Positions 38,070 through 46,090 of a stretch of DNA of 64,000 nt are shown piece after piece. A model generated the notes under the pieces. It was not told the origin of the DNA. It ran no database searches and saw nothing but the letters and a program-made list of their open reading frames with translations. Made by a program: the position numbers and the translations under genes. Positions within the stretch are counted from its first letter, which is position 1. Each line of letters opens with the position of its first letter. The stretch lies in NCBI RefSeq assembly GCF_001427635.1, contig NZ_LMHA01000001.1, positions 148,016 through 212,015 on the forward strand. Reading direction: 5' to 3'. This stretch comes from Pseudoxanthomonas sp. Root65. GTDB taxonomy: Bacteria; Pseudomonadota; Gammaproteobacteria; Xanthomonadales; Xanthomonadaceae.

Positions 38070-38696
38070 TCAGCTGTTCTTGAGGACGATCTGGTACGCC
38101 ACCACGCCGGCCTCGCGGCAGCGGTCGATGGCCTTTTCCAGGATCTCGAAGAACTCCTTCAGCAGGAACATCTGCAGGTGGTCCAAGCGGCCGGAATAGA
38201 TGTCGCGGTACAGCTCCAGCATCAGCCGGTCGGCCTCGTTCTCGATCGCGCGCAGCTTGTCGTTGAGCGAGGTCATGCGATCGATGTTCATTTTCTTGAT
38301 CTCGTGGACCATCTCGACCACCACGCTGGCGGCCTGTTCCAGCATCGCCGCGCGCGGCGCGAAGTCGATGCCGTCCAGGTGCTGGATGGCCAGCGAATAG
38401 CGGTCGGCGAACTTCTCGACCTGCTTGGGGATCTTGTACAGCGCCGAACCCAGCGCCTCGATGTCCTCGCGCTCGATGGGGGTGATGAAGCTGTCCACCA
38501 GCGCCTTGCCGATCTTGTCCGAGGCCGCGCGCTCGCGCAGGCGCGCCAGCTTGAAGGCATCGAGCGCCGGCTGGCGGTCGGTGGCCTTCATCATGGTGTG
38601 CAGGGCCTTGGTGCTGTCGTGGGCAGCCTGGGCGGCCTCGTCCAACAGCGTGTAGAACTGCTGGCCGGAGCCGAAGATCGTCTGGAGGGAGAACAT
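38070..38696 (-). CDS. DUF47 (PhoU-like) Pit accessory protein
   Basis: The 208-residue all-helical protein matches the DUF47/YkaA family. Recognisable segments are FFEILEKAIDRCREAGVVA at the end and KIPKQVEKFADRYSLA in the middle, consistent with a PhoU-like helical bundle that binds metals through acidic residues (IENEADRLM). DUF47 proteins are encoded beside pit genes and modulate Pit activity. The operon's promoter region has a 7-4-7 direct repeat like a PhoB site. Confidence 0.9.
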   Translation of the reverse strand: MFSLQTIFGSGQQFYTLLDEAAQAAHDSTKALHTMMKATDRQPALDAFKLARLRERAASDKIGKALVDSFITPIEREDIEALGSALYKIPKQVEKFADRYSLAIQHLDGIDFAPRAAMLEQAASVVVEMVHEIKKMNIDRMTSLNDKLRAIENEADRLMLELYRDIYSGRLDHLQMFLLKEFFEILEKAIDRCREAGVVAYQIVLKNS

Positions 38697-38726
38697 CGGG
38701 CGGTCTCACCGTCACGGGATGGACGG

Positions 38727-38732
38727 CTTCTA
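38727..38732 (-). promoter_or_regulatory. -10 element of the DUF47-pit operon
   Basis: TAGAAG on the minus strand lies 11 bp after the Pho-box-like repeat, the spacing seen in E. coli PhoB-dependent promoters. It would start a leader of roughly 25 bases. Confidence 0.5.
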
Positions 38733-38743
38733 GGGGCGGAATT

Positions 38744-38761
38744 ATGACGGTTTCATGACGG
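38744..38761 (-). promoter_or_regulatory. Candidate Pho box of the DUF47-pit operon
   Basis: CCGTCATGAAACCGTCAT on the minus strand is two identical 7-mers with an AT-rich 4-bp spacer. Each differs from the PhoB half-site CTGTCAT at one position. Placement 11 bp before a -10 element matches a site that replaces the -35. In some bacteria PhoB represses pit, so the direction of control cannot be inferred. Confidence 0.65.
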
Positions 38762-38857
38762 TCCCGGACAGCCCGTCCGGTGCCAGGGCCTGCGACCCGG
38801 GCCGGCCCCGGCCGAATGCCGCGTTCAGCTTCACGCCTCGGCCCGGTGGCCCTTTGC

Positions 38858-38863
38858 TAAACT
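38858..38863 (+). promoter_or_regulatory. Extended -10 of the CBS/CorC gene
   Basis: TGCTAAACT contains a TAAACT hexamer with TGC immediately upstream, about 114 bp before the GTG start. The long leader contains no other obvious structure. Confidence 0.45.
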
Positions 38864-38976
38864 CGCCCCGCGCCTCCGGGTGCACCTTATGGACGACGAC
38901 CCTACTTCCCCCCACTGTCCCCCGCGACAGACCCCGCCCGCCTTGCCGGCCCTCCCTGCCATGAACGGAGGCTCCC

Positions 38977-40284
38977 GTGCTTGAGCTGCTGATCGTTGCC
39001 TTCCTGATCGTCATCAACGCCTTCTTCGCCCTGTCGGAGATGGCCCTGATGACGTCGCGCAAGCTCAAACTGAAACAGATGGCGCAGGAAAGCCGCGGCG
39101 CCCGCGTCGCTCTGCACCTGGCCGAGCACCCGGACAACCTGCTGTCGACCGTGCAGGTGGGCATCACCGGCCTGGGCATCCTGACCGGCATGTTCGGTGG
39201 CGACGCCATCGGCCAGATGATCGCGACCTGGCTGTCCGGCATCTGGCCCGACGCGCAGCGCTACACCACGGCCATCGGTACCGCATCGGCGGTCACGCTG
39301 ATCACCGCCAGTTCGGTGATCTTCGGCGAACTGATCCCCAAGCGCCTGGCGCTGACCAATGCCGAGGTCATCGCGTCGGCGGTGGCCATTCCGCTGGACT
39401 GGCTGTCGCGCATCGCGCGGCCGGTGGTGTTCGTGCTGGGCGCGATCAACCGCGGCGTGCTGCGCATGCTCGGCATCCGCGACGACAACCGCAATGCCGT
39501 CACCGAAGAAGAAATCCGCATGCTGGTGACCGAGAGCCACGAGCAGGGCGTGATCGACGTCGACGAGCGCAACATGATGAACCGCGTGTTGAGCCTGGGC
39601 GACCGCACCGCCGACAGCCTGATGACGCCGCGCAAGAAGATCACCTGGCTGGATGTGGCCGCCAGCTACAGCGAGAATCTGGAAACGATGCGCGAATCGC
39701 AGTTCTCGCGATTCCCCGTCTACCGCGGCAGCGACCAGGACGTGGTCGGCGTGCTGGAGGTGAAGACGCTGCTGGACCGCTTCGCCGATCCGTCGCCGGA
39801 AATCTTCCGCGACCTGCGCGAGCCCCTGTTCGTGTCCGAATCCACTCACGCGATGAAGCTGCTGGAGATCTTCCGCGAAGAACAGCAGTCGCTGGCGCTG
39901 GTGGTCGACGAGTACGGCGAGATCCAGGGACTGGTGACGCTGAGCGACCTGATGGGCGCCGTCGTCGGCCGCCTGCAGGCCAGCGAGAACACCGAGGACG
40001 CGCCGCTGGTGGTGGTGCGCGAGGACGGCTCGCTGCTGGTCGATGGCTCGCTGCCCAACGACGACCTGCGCGAACTGCTGGGTGGCGTGGCGCTGCCGGA
40101 CGATGACGAATACAACACTGTCGCCGGCATGATGATCGAGCGTTTCGGCCGCATCCCGCATGTCGGCGAGCGCGTGGACTGGGCGGGCTGGCGCTTCGAA
40201 GTCGTCGATCTGGACGGTGCCCGCATCGACAAGCTGCTGCTGCAGAAGCTGCCCGAGACCGACGGCGAAGACCTGGCGGTCTGA
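38977..40284 (+). CDS. DUF21-CBS-CorC_HlyC membrane protein (hemolysin C / CorB family)
   Basis: The 435-residue protein has a DUF21 (CNNM) transmembrane region (residues about 1-190, three or four helices, with VQVGITGLGILTGMFGG), two CBS domains (about 205-335, including SLMTPRKKITWLD and LVVDEYGEIQGLVTLSDLMGA) and a C-terminal CorC_HlyC domain (about 350-430). The family is linked to Mg2+/Co2+ resistance or efflux. The GTG start is preceded by GGAGG. The exoD gene begins one base after its stop. Confidence 0.92.
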   Translation: MLELLIVAFLIVINAFFALSEMALMTSRKLKLKQMAQESRGARVALHLAEHPDNLLSTVQVGITGLGILTGMFGGDAIGQMIATWLSGIWPDAQRYTTAIGTASAVTLITASSVIFGELIPKRLALTNAEVIASAVAIPLDWLSRIARPVVFVLGAINRGVLRMLGIRDDNRNAVTEEEIRMLVTESHEQGVIDVDERNMMNRVLSLGDRTADSLMTPRKKITWLDVAASYSENLETMRESQFSRFPVYRGSDQDVVGVLEVKTLLDRFADPSPEIFRDLREPLFVSESTHAMKLLEIFREEQQSLALVVDEYGEIQGLVTLSDLMGAVVGRLQASENTEDAPLVVVREDGSLLVDGSLPNDDLRELLGGVALPDDDEYNTVAGMMIERFGRIPHVGERVDWAGWRFEVVDLDGARIDKLLLQKLPETDGEDLAV

Positions 40285-40285
40285 C

Positions 40286-40912
40286 ATGCCTGTCGACGAA
40301 ACACCCCACCACACCAGCACCGCCGCGCTGCTCGACGGCTTCGCGGCCGGCGATCCGGACGAAGTGCTGCGGATCGGCGACCTGCTGAAGGATTTCGGCC
40401 CCGCGGCCTTCGGCATGCTGCTCTTCATCGGCGTGCTGCCGGCCTTCATCCCGGTGCCCGGCGTCGGCGGCGCGATCGGTGGCCCGATGGTGGTGCTGGT
40501 GGGCGTGCAGTTGCTGCTCGGCATGCGCAAGGTCTGGCTGCCCCGGTTCCTCGCCCGGCGCGGTCCGCATCGCAGCTCCATGATCCGCTTCCGCCAGCGG
40601 ATGGCGCCGTGGCTGCGCCGGCTGGAGAAGCTGGTGCGGCCGCGCATGGCGGGCTTCCTCGACAACCGCATCGCGCTCAGCTTCACCGGCCTGCTGCTGG
40701 TCCTGCTGGGCATCCTGCTGGCGCTGCCGATCCCGTTCACCAACTATGTGTTCGGCTTCCTGCTGCTGCTGTTCGCACTGGCGCTGCTGGAGCGCGACGG
40801 CGCGCTGCTGCTGGTGGCATGGATCGCCGGCGGTATTGCCGTGGTGGTGTTCGGGTTCCTGTCCGGCAACCTGGTGGAAGCGACGAGTGCGCTGATTGCG
40901 CGGTGGTTCTAA
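40286..40912 (+). CDS. ExoD family membrane protein
   Basis: The 208-residue protein matches the ExoD family, with four or five hydrophobic segments, a central cytoplasmic basic stretch (FLARRGPHRSSMIRFRQRM) and the motif AFIPVPGVGGAIGGPMV. ExoD of rhizobia affects exopolysaccharide production and alkaline tolerance, but the molecular activity is unknown. It starts one base after the CBS/CorC gene stop, so the two are coupled. Confidence 0.88.
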   Translation: MPVDETPHHTSTAALLDGFAAGDPDEVLRIGDLLKDFGPAAFGMLLFIGVLPAFIPVPGVGGAIGGPMVVLVGVQLLLGMRKVWLPRFLARRGPHRSSMIRFRQRMAPWLRRLEKLVRPRMAGFLDNRIALSFTGLLLVLLGILLALPIPFTNYVFGFLLLLFALALLERDGALLLVAWIAGGIAVVVFGFLSGNLVEATSALIARWF

Positions 40913-40946
40913 GCCCCCGCGTCCGGCGTCGGCAGGAATGTCGGGT

Positions 40947-41014
40947 GTGGGAGCGACGTGAGTCGCGATTGTCTGCGGATGCCGGTAAAAGCTCGCGACT
41001 TACATCGCTCCCAC
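40947..41014. repeat. Dispersed GGAGCGACG inverted repeat, copy 2
   Basis: GTGGGAGCGACGTGAGTCGC and TCGCGACTTACATCGCTCCC form the arms around a spacer of about 24 bp. It separates the converging exoD and GGDEF-EAL genes. Confidence 0.85.
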
Positions 41015-41033
41015 AGACAGCATCCCGGATGTT

Positions 41034-43154
41034 TCAGGCCACCAGCTGCGCGAACTCCGCCGCGGTGACCGGATATCCCAGCCAGTAGCCCTGCGCCAGG
41101 TCGCAGCCGCGCTCGCGCAGCAGGTTGAACTGGCCTTCCTTCTCCACGCCCTCGGCCACGACGGTGATGCCCAGCGAGTGCGCCATCGCGATGATCGCGG
41201 TGGTCAGCGCCAGGTCGTCGGGGTCGCGCAGCATGTCGGCGATGAAACTACGGTCGATCTTCACCCCGTCCACCGGCACGCGGCGCAGGTGGCTGAGGCC
41301 CGAGAAGCCGGTGCCGAAATCGTCCAGCCACACTTTCACGCCGGTGCGGTGCAGCGTGGCGAGCAGCGCGCTGGCATGCGCCTCGTCGCTGATGACGGCG
41401 GTTTCGGTGAGCTCCAGGTGCAAGCGCGAGGCGGCCAGCCCGGTGTCGCGCAGGCACTCGGCGACCACGTCCGGCAGGTCGCCGCTGCGCAGCTGGCGCG
41501 GCGACACGTTGACCGACACGAACAGCGGATCGAGCGCGTCGCGATCCGTGCCCCAGCGCGCGGCCGCCGTGCACGCCGCCCGCAGCACGCGCGGCCCGAT
41601 GCTCTCGATCAATCCGCTCTGCTCGGCCACGTCGATGAACACCGACGGCGCCACCATGCCCAGCTCCGGATGCTGCCAGCGCAGCAGCGCTTCGGCGCCG
41701 ACGATGCGGCTGTCGGCCATGCGGAATACCGGCTGGTACATCAGGCTCAGTTCGCCGCGCTCCCAGGCGCCGCGCAGTTCCTGCTCCATGCGCACGCGGC
41801 GCTCGACGGCCTGGTCCATCGCGCGGCTGTAGAAGCGGTAGCAGTTCTTGCCTGCCACCTTGGCCTGGTACATCGCGATGTCGCCGTTCTTCATCAGCGC
41901 CGTCGCGCCGGAGGCATCCTCCGGGAACAGGGTGATACCGATGGACGTACCCAGGAACACCTGGCGGTCCTGCACGACGATGGGACGCCCCAGCTCGGCC
42001 ACCAGCTTTTCCGCCAGGCGGGTGGCGCTGCCGCGCACGTCGCCGTCCTGGATGAGGATGACGAACTCGTCGCCGCCGAAGCGCGCCAGCAAGGCATCGT
42101 CGCCGCCCATCAGTTCGACCGCGTCGCGGATGCGGTGCGCGAACTGCTGCAGCACTTCGTCGCCCGCTTCATGGCCCAGCGTGTCGTTGACGCGCTTGAA
42201 GTCGTCGATGTCGGCGAACAGCAGCGCCAGCTGGCGGCCGGCGCCGCGCAACATCATCAGGCGGTGGTCCAGGCTCTCGCGGAACGCCAGGCGGTTGGTC
42301 AGGCCGGTCAGCGAATCGGTGTAGGCCATGCGCCGCACGTCGCGGTCGTGCCGCGCGATGCTGTCGCTCATGGTGCCGAACGCGCGTACCAATTCGCCGA
42401 CTTCGTCCTGGCGCTCGCTGGACATGCGTTCGCCGTTGTAATTGCCCACTTCGATATCGTGCGCCGCGCGGGCGAGCTGGCGGATCGGCCGGACCAGCGT
42501 GCGCTGCGCGTACAGCATGATCGCCACGCAGACCGCCACCAGCGCCGCCAGCAGCAGCGCGATCCAGCCCAAGTGGCGCGCACCCAGTTCGTTGAGGCGC
42601 TCGCGGGCCTCGGTGACCGCCTTCTCTTCGTAGGCACGCACCGACGCCACCGAATACCCCACGCGCACGCCGCCGATGCGCTCGCTGCCGATCATGATCG
42701 GTTCGGACACATCCACGATCTGCGCCGACCACTGCGTATGCATGCTGCGCGCGTTGACCGCTTCGTACGCCAGCGGATCGGTCATGGTCTGGCCGTACAC
42801 CGCGATGTCGGCGGTGCCGTCGTGGATGATCCGGCCCTGGTTGTCGTACACCAGCACGTAGCTGACGTCGGGCTCCTTCTGCGCCGAACGCACGATGCTG
42901 CCGATCGTGTCGAGATCGAAGTAGTACAGCGGATTGGCCAGCGCGTCACCCAACTGGTCCACGGTGGCTTCGCCGTGGCGGCGCAGGCTGTCCTCGACCA
43001 TCCCGTGCATGGCGTCGCGGCCGAGGTCGGCGACCTCCTGCTGCATCACCTTCTGCCGGTGCAGCAGCGTGCCCAGCAGCGCGATCACCACCACCAGCAT
43101 CAGCGCCATCGCCGCCAGGAAGCGGGCCTGCAGGCCGAAGCGCATCGGCTTCAT
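41034..43154 (-). CDS. Membrane sensor with GGDEF and EAL domains
   Basis: The 706-residue protein has two membrane helices (about residues 10-30 and 195-215) enclosing a periplasmic sensor domain, then a HAMP domain (about 215-268). A GGDEF domain follows with an intact FGGDEF (GGDEF at 360-364), then an EAL domain with EALLR from residue 488, DDFGTGFSGLSHLRRVPVD and the expected acidic residues. Both catalytic signatures look complete, so it may make or degrade cyclic di-GMP, or one domain may regulate the other. Its ATG overlaps the stop of the PhnD-like gene, suggesting the binding protein supplies its input. Confidence 0.94.
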   Translation of the reverse strand: MKPMRFGLQARFLAAMALMLVVVIALLGTLLHRQKVMQQEVADLGRDAMHGMVEDSLRRHGEATVDQLGDALANPLYYFDLDTIGSIVRSAQKEPDVSYVLVYDNQGRIIHDGTADIAVYGQTMTDPLAYEAVNARSMHTQWSAQIVDVSEPIMIGSERIGGVRVGYSVASVRAYEEKAVTEARERLNELGARHLGWIALLLAALVAVCVAIMLYAQRTLVRPIRQLARAAHDIEVGNYNGERMSSERQDEVGELVRAFGTMSDSIARHDRDVRRMAYTDSLTGLTNRLAFRESLDHRLMMLRGAGRQLALLFADIDDFKRVNDTLGHEAGDEVLQQFAHRIRDAVELMGGDDALLARFGGDEFVILIQDGDVRGSATRLAEKLVAELGRPIVVQDRQVFLGTSIGITLFPEDASGATALMKNGDIAMYQAKVAGKNCYRFYSRAMDQAVERRVRMEQELRGAWERGELSLMYQPVFRMADSRIVGAEALLRWQHPELGMVAPSVFIDVAEQSGLIESIGPRVLRAACTAAARWGTDRDALDPLFVSVNVSPRQLRSGDLPDVVAECLRDTGLAASRLHLELTETAVISDEAHASALLATLHRTGVKVWLDDFGTGFSGLSHLRRVPVDGVKIDRSFIADMLRDPDDLALTTAIIAMAHSLGITVVAEGVEKEGQFNLLRERGCDLAQGYWLGYPVTAAEFAQLVA

Positions 43155-44080
43155 TCGACCTGCTCCCGGACGCGGATCACGCCGCGGCGCAGGTCATCCA
43201 GCGCCTGCTGCGACGCCGGATCCACCGGCAGGAAGCGGGTGGTGCGGAAGAACACGTTCAGCGCATCGCGCGCGGCGGGATCGCCGGCGGCCTCCATCAG
43301 CACCTCGCGCAGGCGTGCCTCGATCCTCGGGTCGAGATCGCCGCGCACCATCTCCAGCGCACGCGGGAAATCCTGCGTCTCGTGGATCACGCGGAAGTCG
43401 CGACGGAAGGCCGGCGGCATGCGGCGCACGTCGTCCCAGTCCAGGTTGCTCACCACACCGGCATCGACCAGGCGCTTGTGCACCCAGGCGGCGATATTGA
43501 GCTCGGAACGGGCGAACACGTAGCCCACCGAATCGGCCGACGGCCGGTCCATCGGCGACAGCAGGATCTCCATCCGCTGGCCGGCGTCCAGCAACGCCAC
43601 CGACGGCGCGAAGTAGGCGCTGGTCGAGGCCGTGTTCTGGAACGCCACCGTCCGCCCCTTCAGGTCGGCCAGCCGCTCCAGGCCACTGTCGCGGCGGACG
43701 AAGAACACGCCGTGGTAGCGACTCACGCCGCCGCGCTCGGTCAGCAGCAGGGGACGTGCGCCGGCGCGTTCCTGCAGCCGCATGCCGGTGCCGGCGGTCT
43801 CGGTGACCCAGTCCACCCGGCCGCGGCGCAGGTAGCTGGTCATCTGCTGCGCGTCGCGCGCCATCAGGATGCGGCCTTCGGTGATGCCGACATCGCGCAT
43901 CCGCGGAACCACGTAGTCCAGCAGCGGCTTGAGCTGTTCGTAGTGCGCCTTGGGGTCGTCGCTGATGCGGCCGAGGACCAGGACGCGTTCATCGCCGGCG
44001 GCGCTGGCCGGCGCGACGGCGGCGGCAAGCAGGGCGGCCCCGAGGGCGAGCAGCGCAAGGCGGAACCAGGTTGTACGCAA
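43151..44080 (-). CDS. PhnD-like periplasmic substrate-binding protein
   Basis: The 309-residue protein has a signal peptide (TWFRLALLALGAALLAA, cleaved near ASA) and a PhnD-type binding fold: LLDYVVPRMRDVG, the GVFFVRRDSGLERLADLKGR region, and AFQNTASTSAYFAPSVALL, where phosphonate or phosphate oxyanions normally bind. The start appears to be TTG, because no ATG or GTG precedes the signal peptide, and a strong hairpin lies right before it. No ABC permease or ATPase is adjacent; the next gene is the GGDEF-EAL sensor, overlapping by four bases (ATGA). A sensory rather than transport role is therefore likely. Confidence 0.85.
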   Translation of the reverse strand: MRTTWFRLALLALGAALLAAAVAPASAAGDERVLVLGRISDDPKAHYEQLKPLLDYVVPRMRDVGITEGRILMARDAQQMTSYLRRGRVDWVTETAGTGMRLQERAGARPLLLTERGGVSRYHGVFFVRRDSGLERLADLKGRTVAFQNTASTSAYFAPSVALLDAGQRMEILLSPMDRPSADSVGYVFARSELNIAAWVHKRLVDAGVVSNLDWDDVRRMPPAFRRDFRVIHETQDFPRALEMVRGDLDPRIEARLREVLMEAAGDPAARDALNVFFRTTRFLPVDPASQQALDDLRRGVIRVREQVE

Positions 44081-44118
44081 CGATAGGCGCCCGCCAGAAC
44101 GATGGCGGCAGCCTATCG
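44081..44118 (-). promoter_or_regulatory. Hairpin directly before the TTG start of the PhnD-like gene
   Basis: On the minus strand CGATAGGC and GCCTATCG, together with an inner TGCCGCCA / TGGCGGGC pairing, can form a long stem that ends at the base before the TTG start. No T-run follows, so it is a poor terminator. It could limit translation initiation or separate trmJ from the downstream pair. Confidence 0.5.
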
Positions 44119-44130
44119 GAAAACGTGAGC

Positions 44131-44937
44131 TCAAGACAGTGATCCGTCCCCGCGACTGCCCGCCAGCCGGGCCATGCGCTGGGCATCGGCGAGGATGCCG
44201 CGCAGCAGCCGCACTTCCTGTTCGTTCAGGTCGGCCTTGGCGAACAGCCGCCGCAACTTGCGCATGGCCGAGTCCGGCGTGCGTCCCTTGTGGAAGTCGA
44301 TCGCGTCCAACGTGTCGCCCAACTGGGCGAAGAAGCCTTCCATGTGCGCATGGCTGGCCGGCGCCTCGTCCGGAGGGACCGGCTCCGTGTGCGCCGGCGC
44401 GACACCTTCCAGCAACGCGAGCCTCAGCTCGTAGGCCAGTACCTGTACGGCGGCGGCCAGGTTCAAGGAGCTGTATTCGGGATTCGCCGGGATATGCACG
44501 GCGGCGTGGCAGAGCTGCAGTTCCTCGTTGCTCAGGCCGGTACGCTCGCGACCGAACACCAGCGCCACTTCGCCGCCCGCCGCGGCCCGCGCCACGGCCA
44601 GTGCGGCGGCCTGGCGTGGCGCATGTTCCTCCAGTTGGACGCGGCGGCTGCGCGCCGTGCATCCGAGCACCAGGTGGCAGTCCGCCACCGCCTCGGCCAG
44701 GGTGGCCACCACGGGCGCGTCGCCGAGCAGGTCGTCGGCACCGGCCGCACGCCGGAAGGCCTCTTCGGCGGGATAGTCCTCGGGGGCCACCAGCACCAGT
44801 CGGGCCAGCCCCATCGTCTTCAGGGCGCGCGCGGCGGCACCGATGTTGCCGGGATGCTGGGTGCCGACCAGCACCACGCGCAGTCGGGCGGCGGTGGCCG
44901 GGGAAAGGGAATCGGTAACGGAAACGGGCGTGTTCAT
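44131..44937 (-). CDS. trmJ: tRNA (cytidine/uridine-2'-O-)-methyltransferase TrmJ
   Basis: The 268-residue protein is a SPOUT methyltransferase. Its domain (about residues 15-180) carries the three characteristic segments: [39 protein letters not shown] and [21 protein letters not shown] helical C-terminal extension, typical of TrmJ, follows. TrmJ adds a 2'-O-methyl group at position 32 of several tRNAs. It is divergent from suhB, with about 95 bp between starts, and is followed by the PhnD-like gene. Confidence 0.94.
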   Translation of the reverse strand: MNTPVSVTDSLSPATAARLRVVLVGTQHPGNIGAAARALKTMGLARLVLVAPEDYPAEEAFRRAAGADDLLGDAPVVATLAEAVADCHLVLGCTARSRRVQLEEHAPRQAAALAVARAAAGGEVALVFGRERTGLSNEELQLCHAAVHIPANPEYSSLNLAAAVQVLAYELRLALLEGVAPAHTEPVPPDEAPASHAHMEGFFAQLGDTLDAIDFHKGRTPDSAMRKLRRLFAKADLNEQEVRLLRGILADAQRMARLAGSRGDGSLS

Positions 44938-44949
44938 GGGGGCAAATGG

Positions 44950-44955
44950 TAAACT
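44950..44955 (+). promoter_or_regulatory. Extended -10 of suhB
   Basis: TGGTAAACT contains TAAACT with an upstream TG. Transcription would begin near 44962, leaving a leader of about 70 bases before the suhB ATG. Confidence 0.5.
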
Positions 44956-45032
44956 GCGCAGGCCGGCCTCCGCGCCGTGCCGCTCTTTTCCACTTGTTCG
45001 CCCTACCCCACGCCTGTCCGAGGTTCGTTCGC

Positions 45033-45854
45033 ATGCAGAAGCCCGTCGTCACCGTCATGACCAAGGCCGCCCGCCTCGCCGGCAACGTGCTGTTGCGCAG
45101 CATCAACAAGCTGGATGCGCTGAACGTGGTGCAGAAGGAGCGGATGGACTACGCGAGCGAAGTCGATGCCGATGCCGAGAAGGTCATCATCAAGGAACTG
45201 CGCCGCGCCTACCCGGATTACGGGTTCGTGGGCGAGGAAAGCGGCGCCCAGATCAACGGCCGCTACACCTTCGTGATCGACCCGCTGGACGGCACCAGCA
45301 ACTACCTGCGCGGCTTCCCGCACTACTGCGTTTCCATCGCCCTGGTGGACAACGGCGAACCGACCGACGCGGTGATCTTCGATCCGCTGCGCAACGACCT
45401 GTTCACCGCCAGCCGCGGCGCGGGCGCCCAGCTCAACGAGCGCCGCATCCGCGTGGCCGACCGCAAGGACCTGGCCGGCACCGTCGTCACCACCGGCTTC
45501 CCGCCGCGCGAGCGCGCCCGCGCCGGCGCGCAGCTGGAATGCGTGCGCGAACTGCTGGTGCACGCCGAGGACATCCGCCGGACCGGTTCGGCGGCGCTGG
45601 ACCTGGCCTACGTGGCCTGCGGCCGCGTCGATGCGTATTTCGAGGCCGGCGTGAAGGACTGGGACATCGCCGCCGGCGTGCTGCTGGTGCGCGAGGCCGG
45701 CGGCAAGGTCTGCGACTTCCGCGGCGCCGCGCTCGGCAAGATCGACGGCCGCACTGCCCTGCCCCGCCAGATCGTCGCCGGCAACCTCAAGGTCGCCGAA
45801 GCGTTGCAGAAGACGATCGTGTCGTCGGGTTACGCCGCTTCGTTCAACGGCTGA
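45033..45854 (+). CDS. suhB: Inositol-1-monophosphatase SuhB
   Basis: The 273-residue Mg2+-dependent phosphatase shows the IMPase motifs: EES in FVGEESGAQ, the metal-binding [17 protein letters not shown] (about residues 85-101) and [15 protein letters not shown] near residue 210. SuhB also acts outside metabolism, in ribosomal RNA antitermination and maturation with the Nus factors. A start at the internal ATG (MTKAARLAG), eight codons later, is also possible. Release of inositol from inositol phosphate could connect with the phytase locus, but no regulatory link is visible. Confidence 0.93.
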   Translation: MQKPVVTVMTKAARLAGNVLLRSINKLDALNVVQKERMDYASEVDADAEKVIIKELRRAYPDYGFVGEESGAQINGRYTFVIDPLDGTSNYLRGFPHYCVSIALVDNGEPTDAVIFDPLRNDLFTASRGAGAQLNERRIRVADRKDLAGTVVTTGFPPRERARAGAQLECVRELLVHAEDIRRTGSAALDLAYVACGRVDAYFEAGVKDWDIAAGVLLVREAGGKVCDFRGAALGKIDGRTALPRQIVAGNLKVAEALQKTIVSSGYAASFNG

Positions 45855-45870
45855 CCGCCGCTGTTTTGGA

Positions 45871-46005
45871 TGCGGGAGCGACGTAAGTCGCGAAACGGCA
45901 ATCCTCGCTGCCCGAGATGCCCGCAAGCGCCTCTGGACCGACCCCGGCCCGGCGTACTCCCACGGGGACGTGCAGGTCGTTGATCGCGACTTACGTCGCT
46001 CCCAC
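45871..46005. repeat. Dispersed GGAGCGACG inverted repeat, copy 3
   Basis: TGCGGGAGCGACGTAAGTCG and TCGCGACTTACGTCGCTCCC form arms around a spacer of about 90 bp, in the gap between the converging suhB and secF genes. Confidence 0.85.
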
Positions 46006-46041
46006 ACCCACATCTCCACATCCCCACATCCGGCGCCCACA

Positions 46042-46070
46042 AAAAAGGCCACGCATTGCGTGGCCTTTTT
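46042..46070. terminator. Bidirectional terminator between suhB and secF
   Basis: AAAAAGGCCACGC and GCGTGGCCTTTTT form a perfect 13-bp stem around ATT, with A and T tracts at the ends. Confidence 0.92.
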
Positions 46071-46090
46071 CGATCCCTGGCTGCCGGAGC

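Noticed and set aside
41034..43154. Degenerate GGDEF or EAL domain
   Set aside because: Both signature motifs (GGDEF at residues 360-364, EAL at 488-490) and surrounding acidic residues are intact.
43151..44080. Frameshifted or truncated PhnD-like gene, because no ATG is available
   Set aside because: The signal peptide and mature protein are in one intact frame, and TTG is an acceptable start.
44081..44131. Pho box before the PhnD-like gene
   Set aside because: Only a single weak CTGTC-like stretch is present, with no second half-site at 11 bp and no -10 at the right distance.
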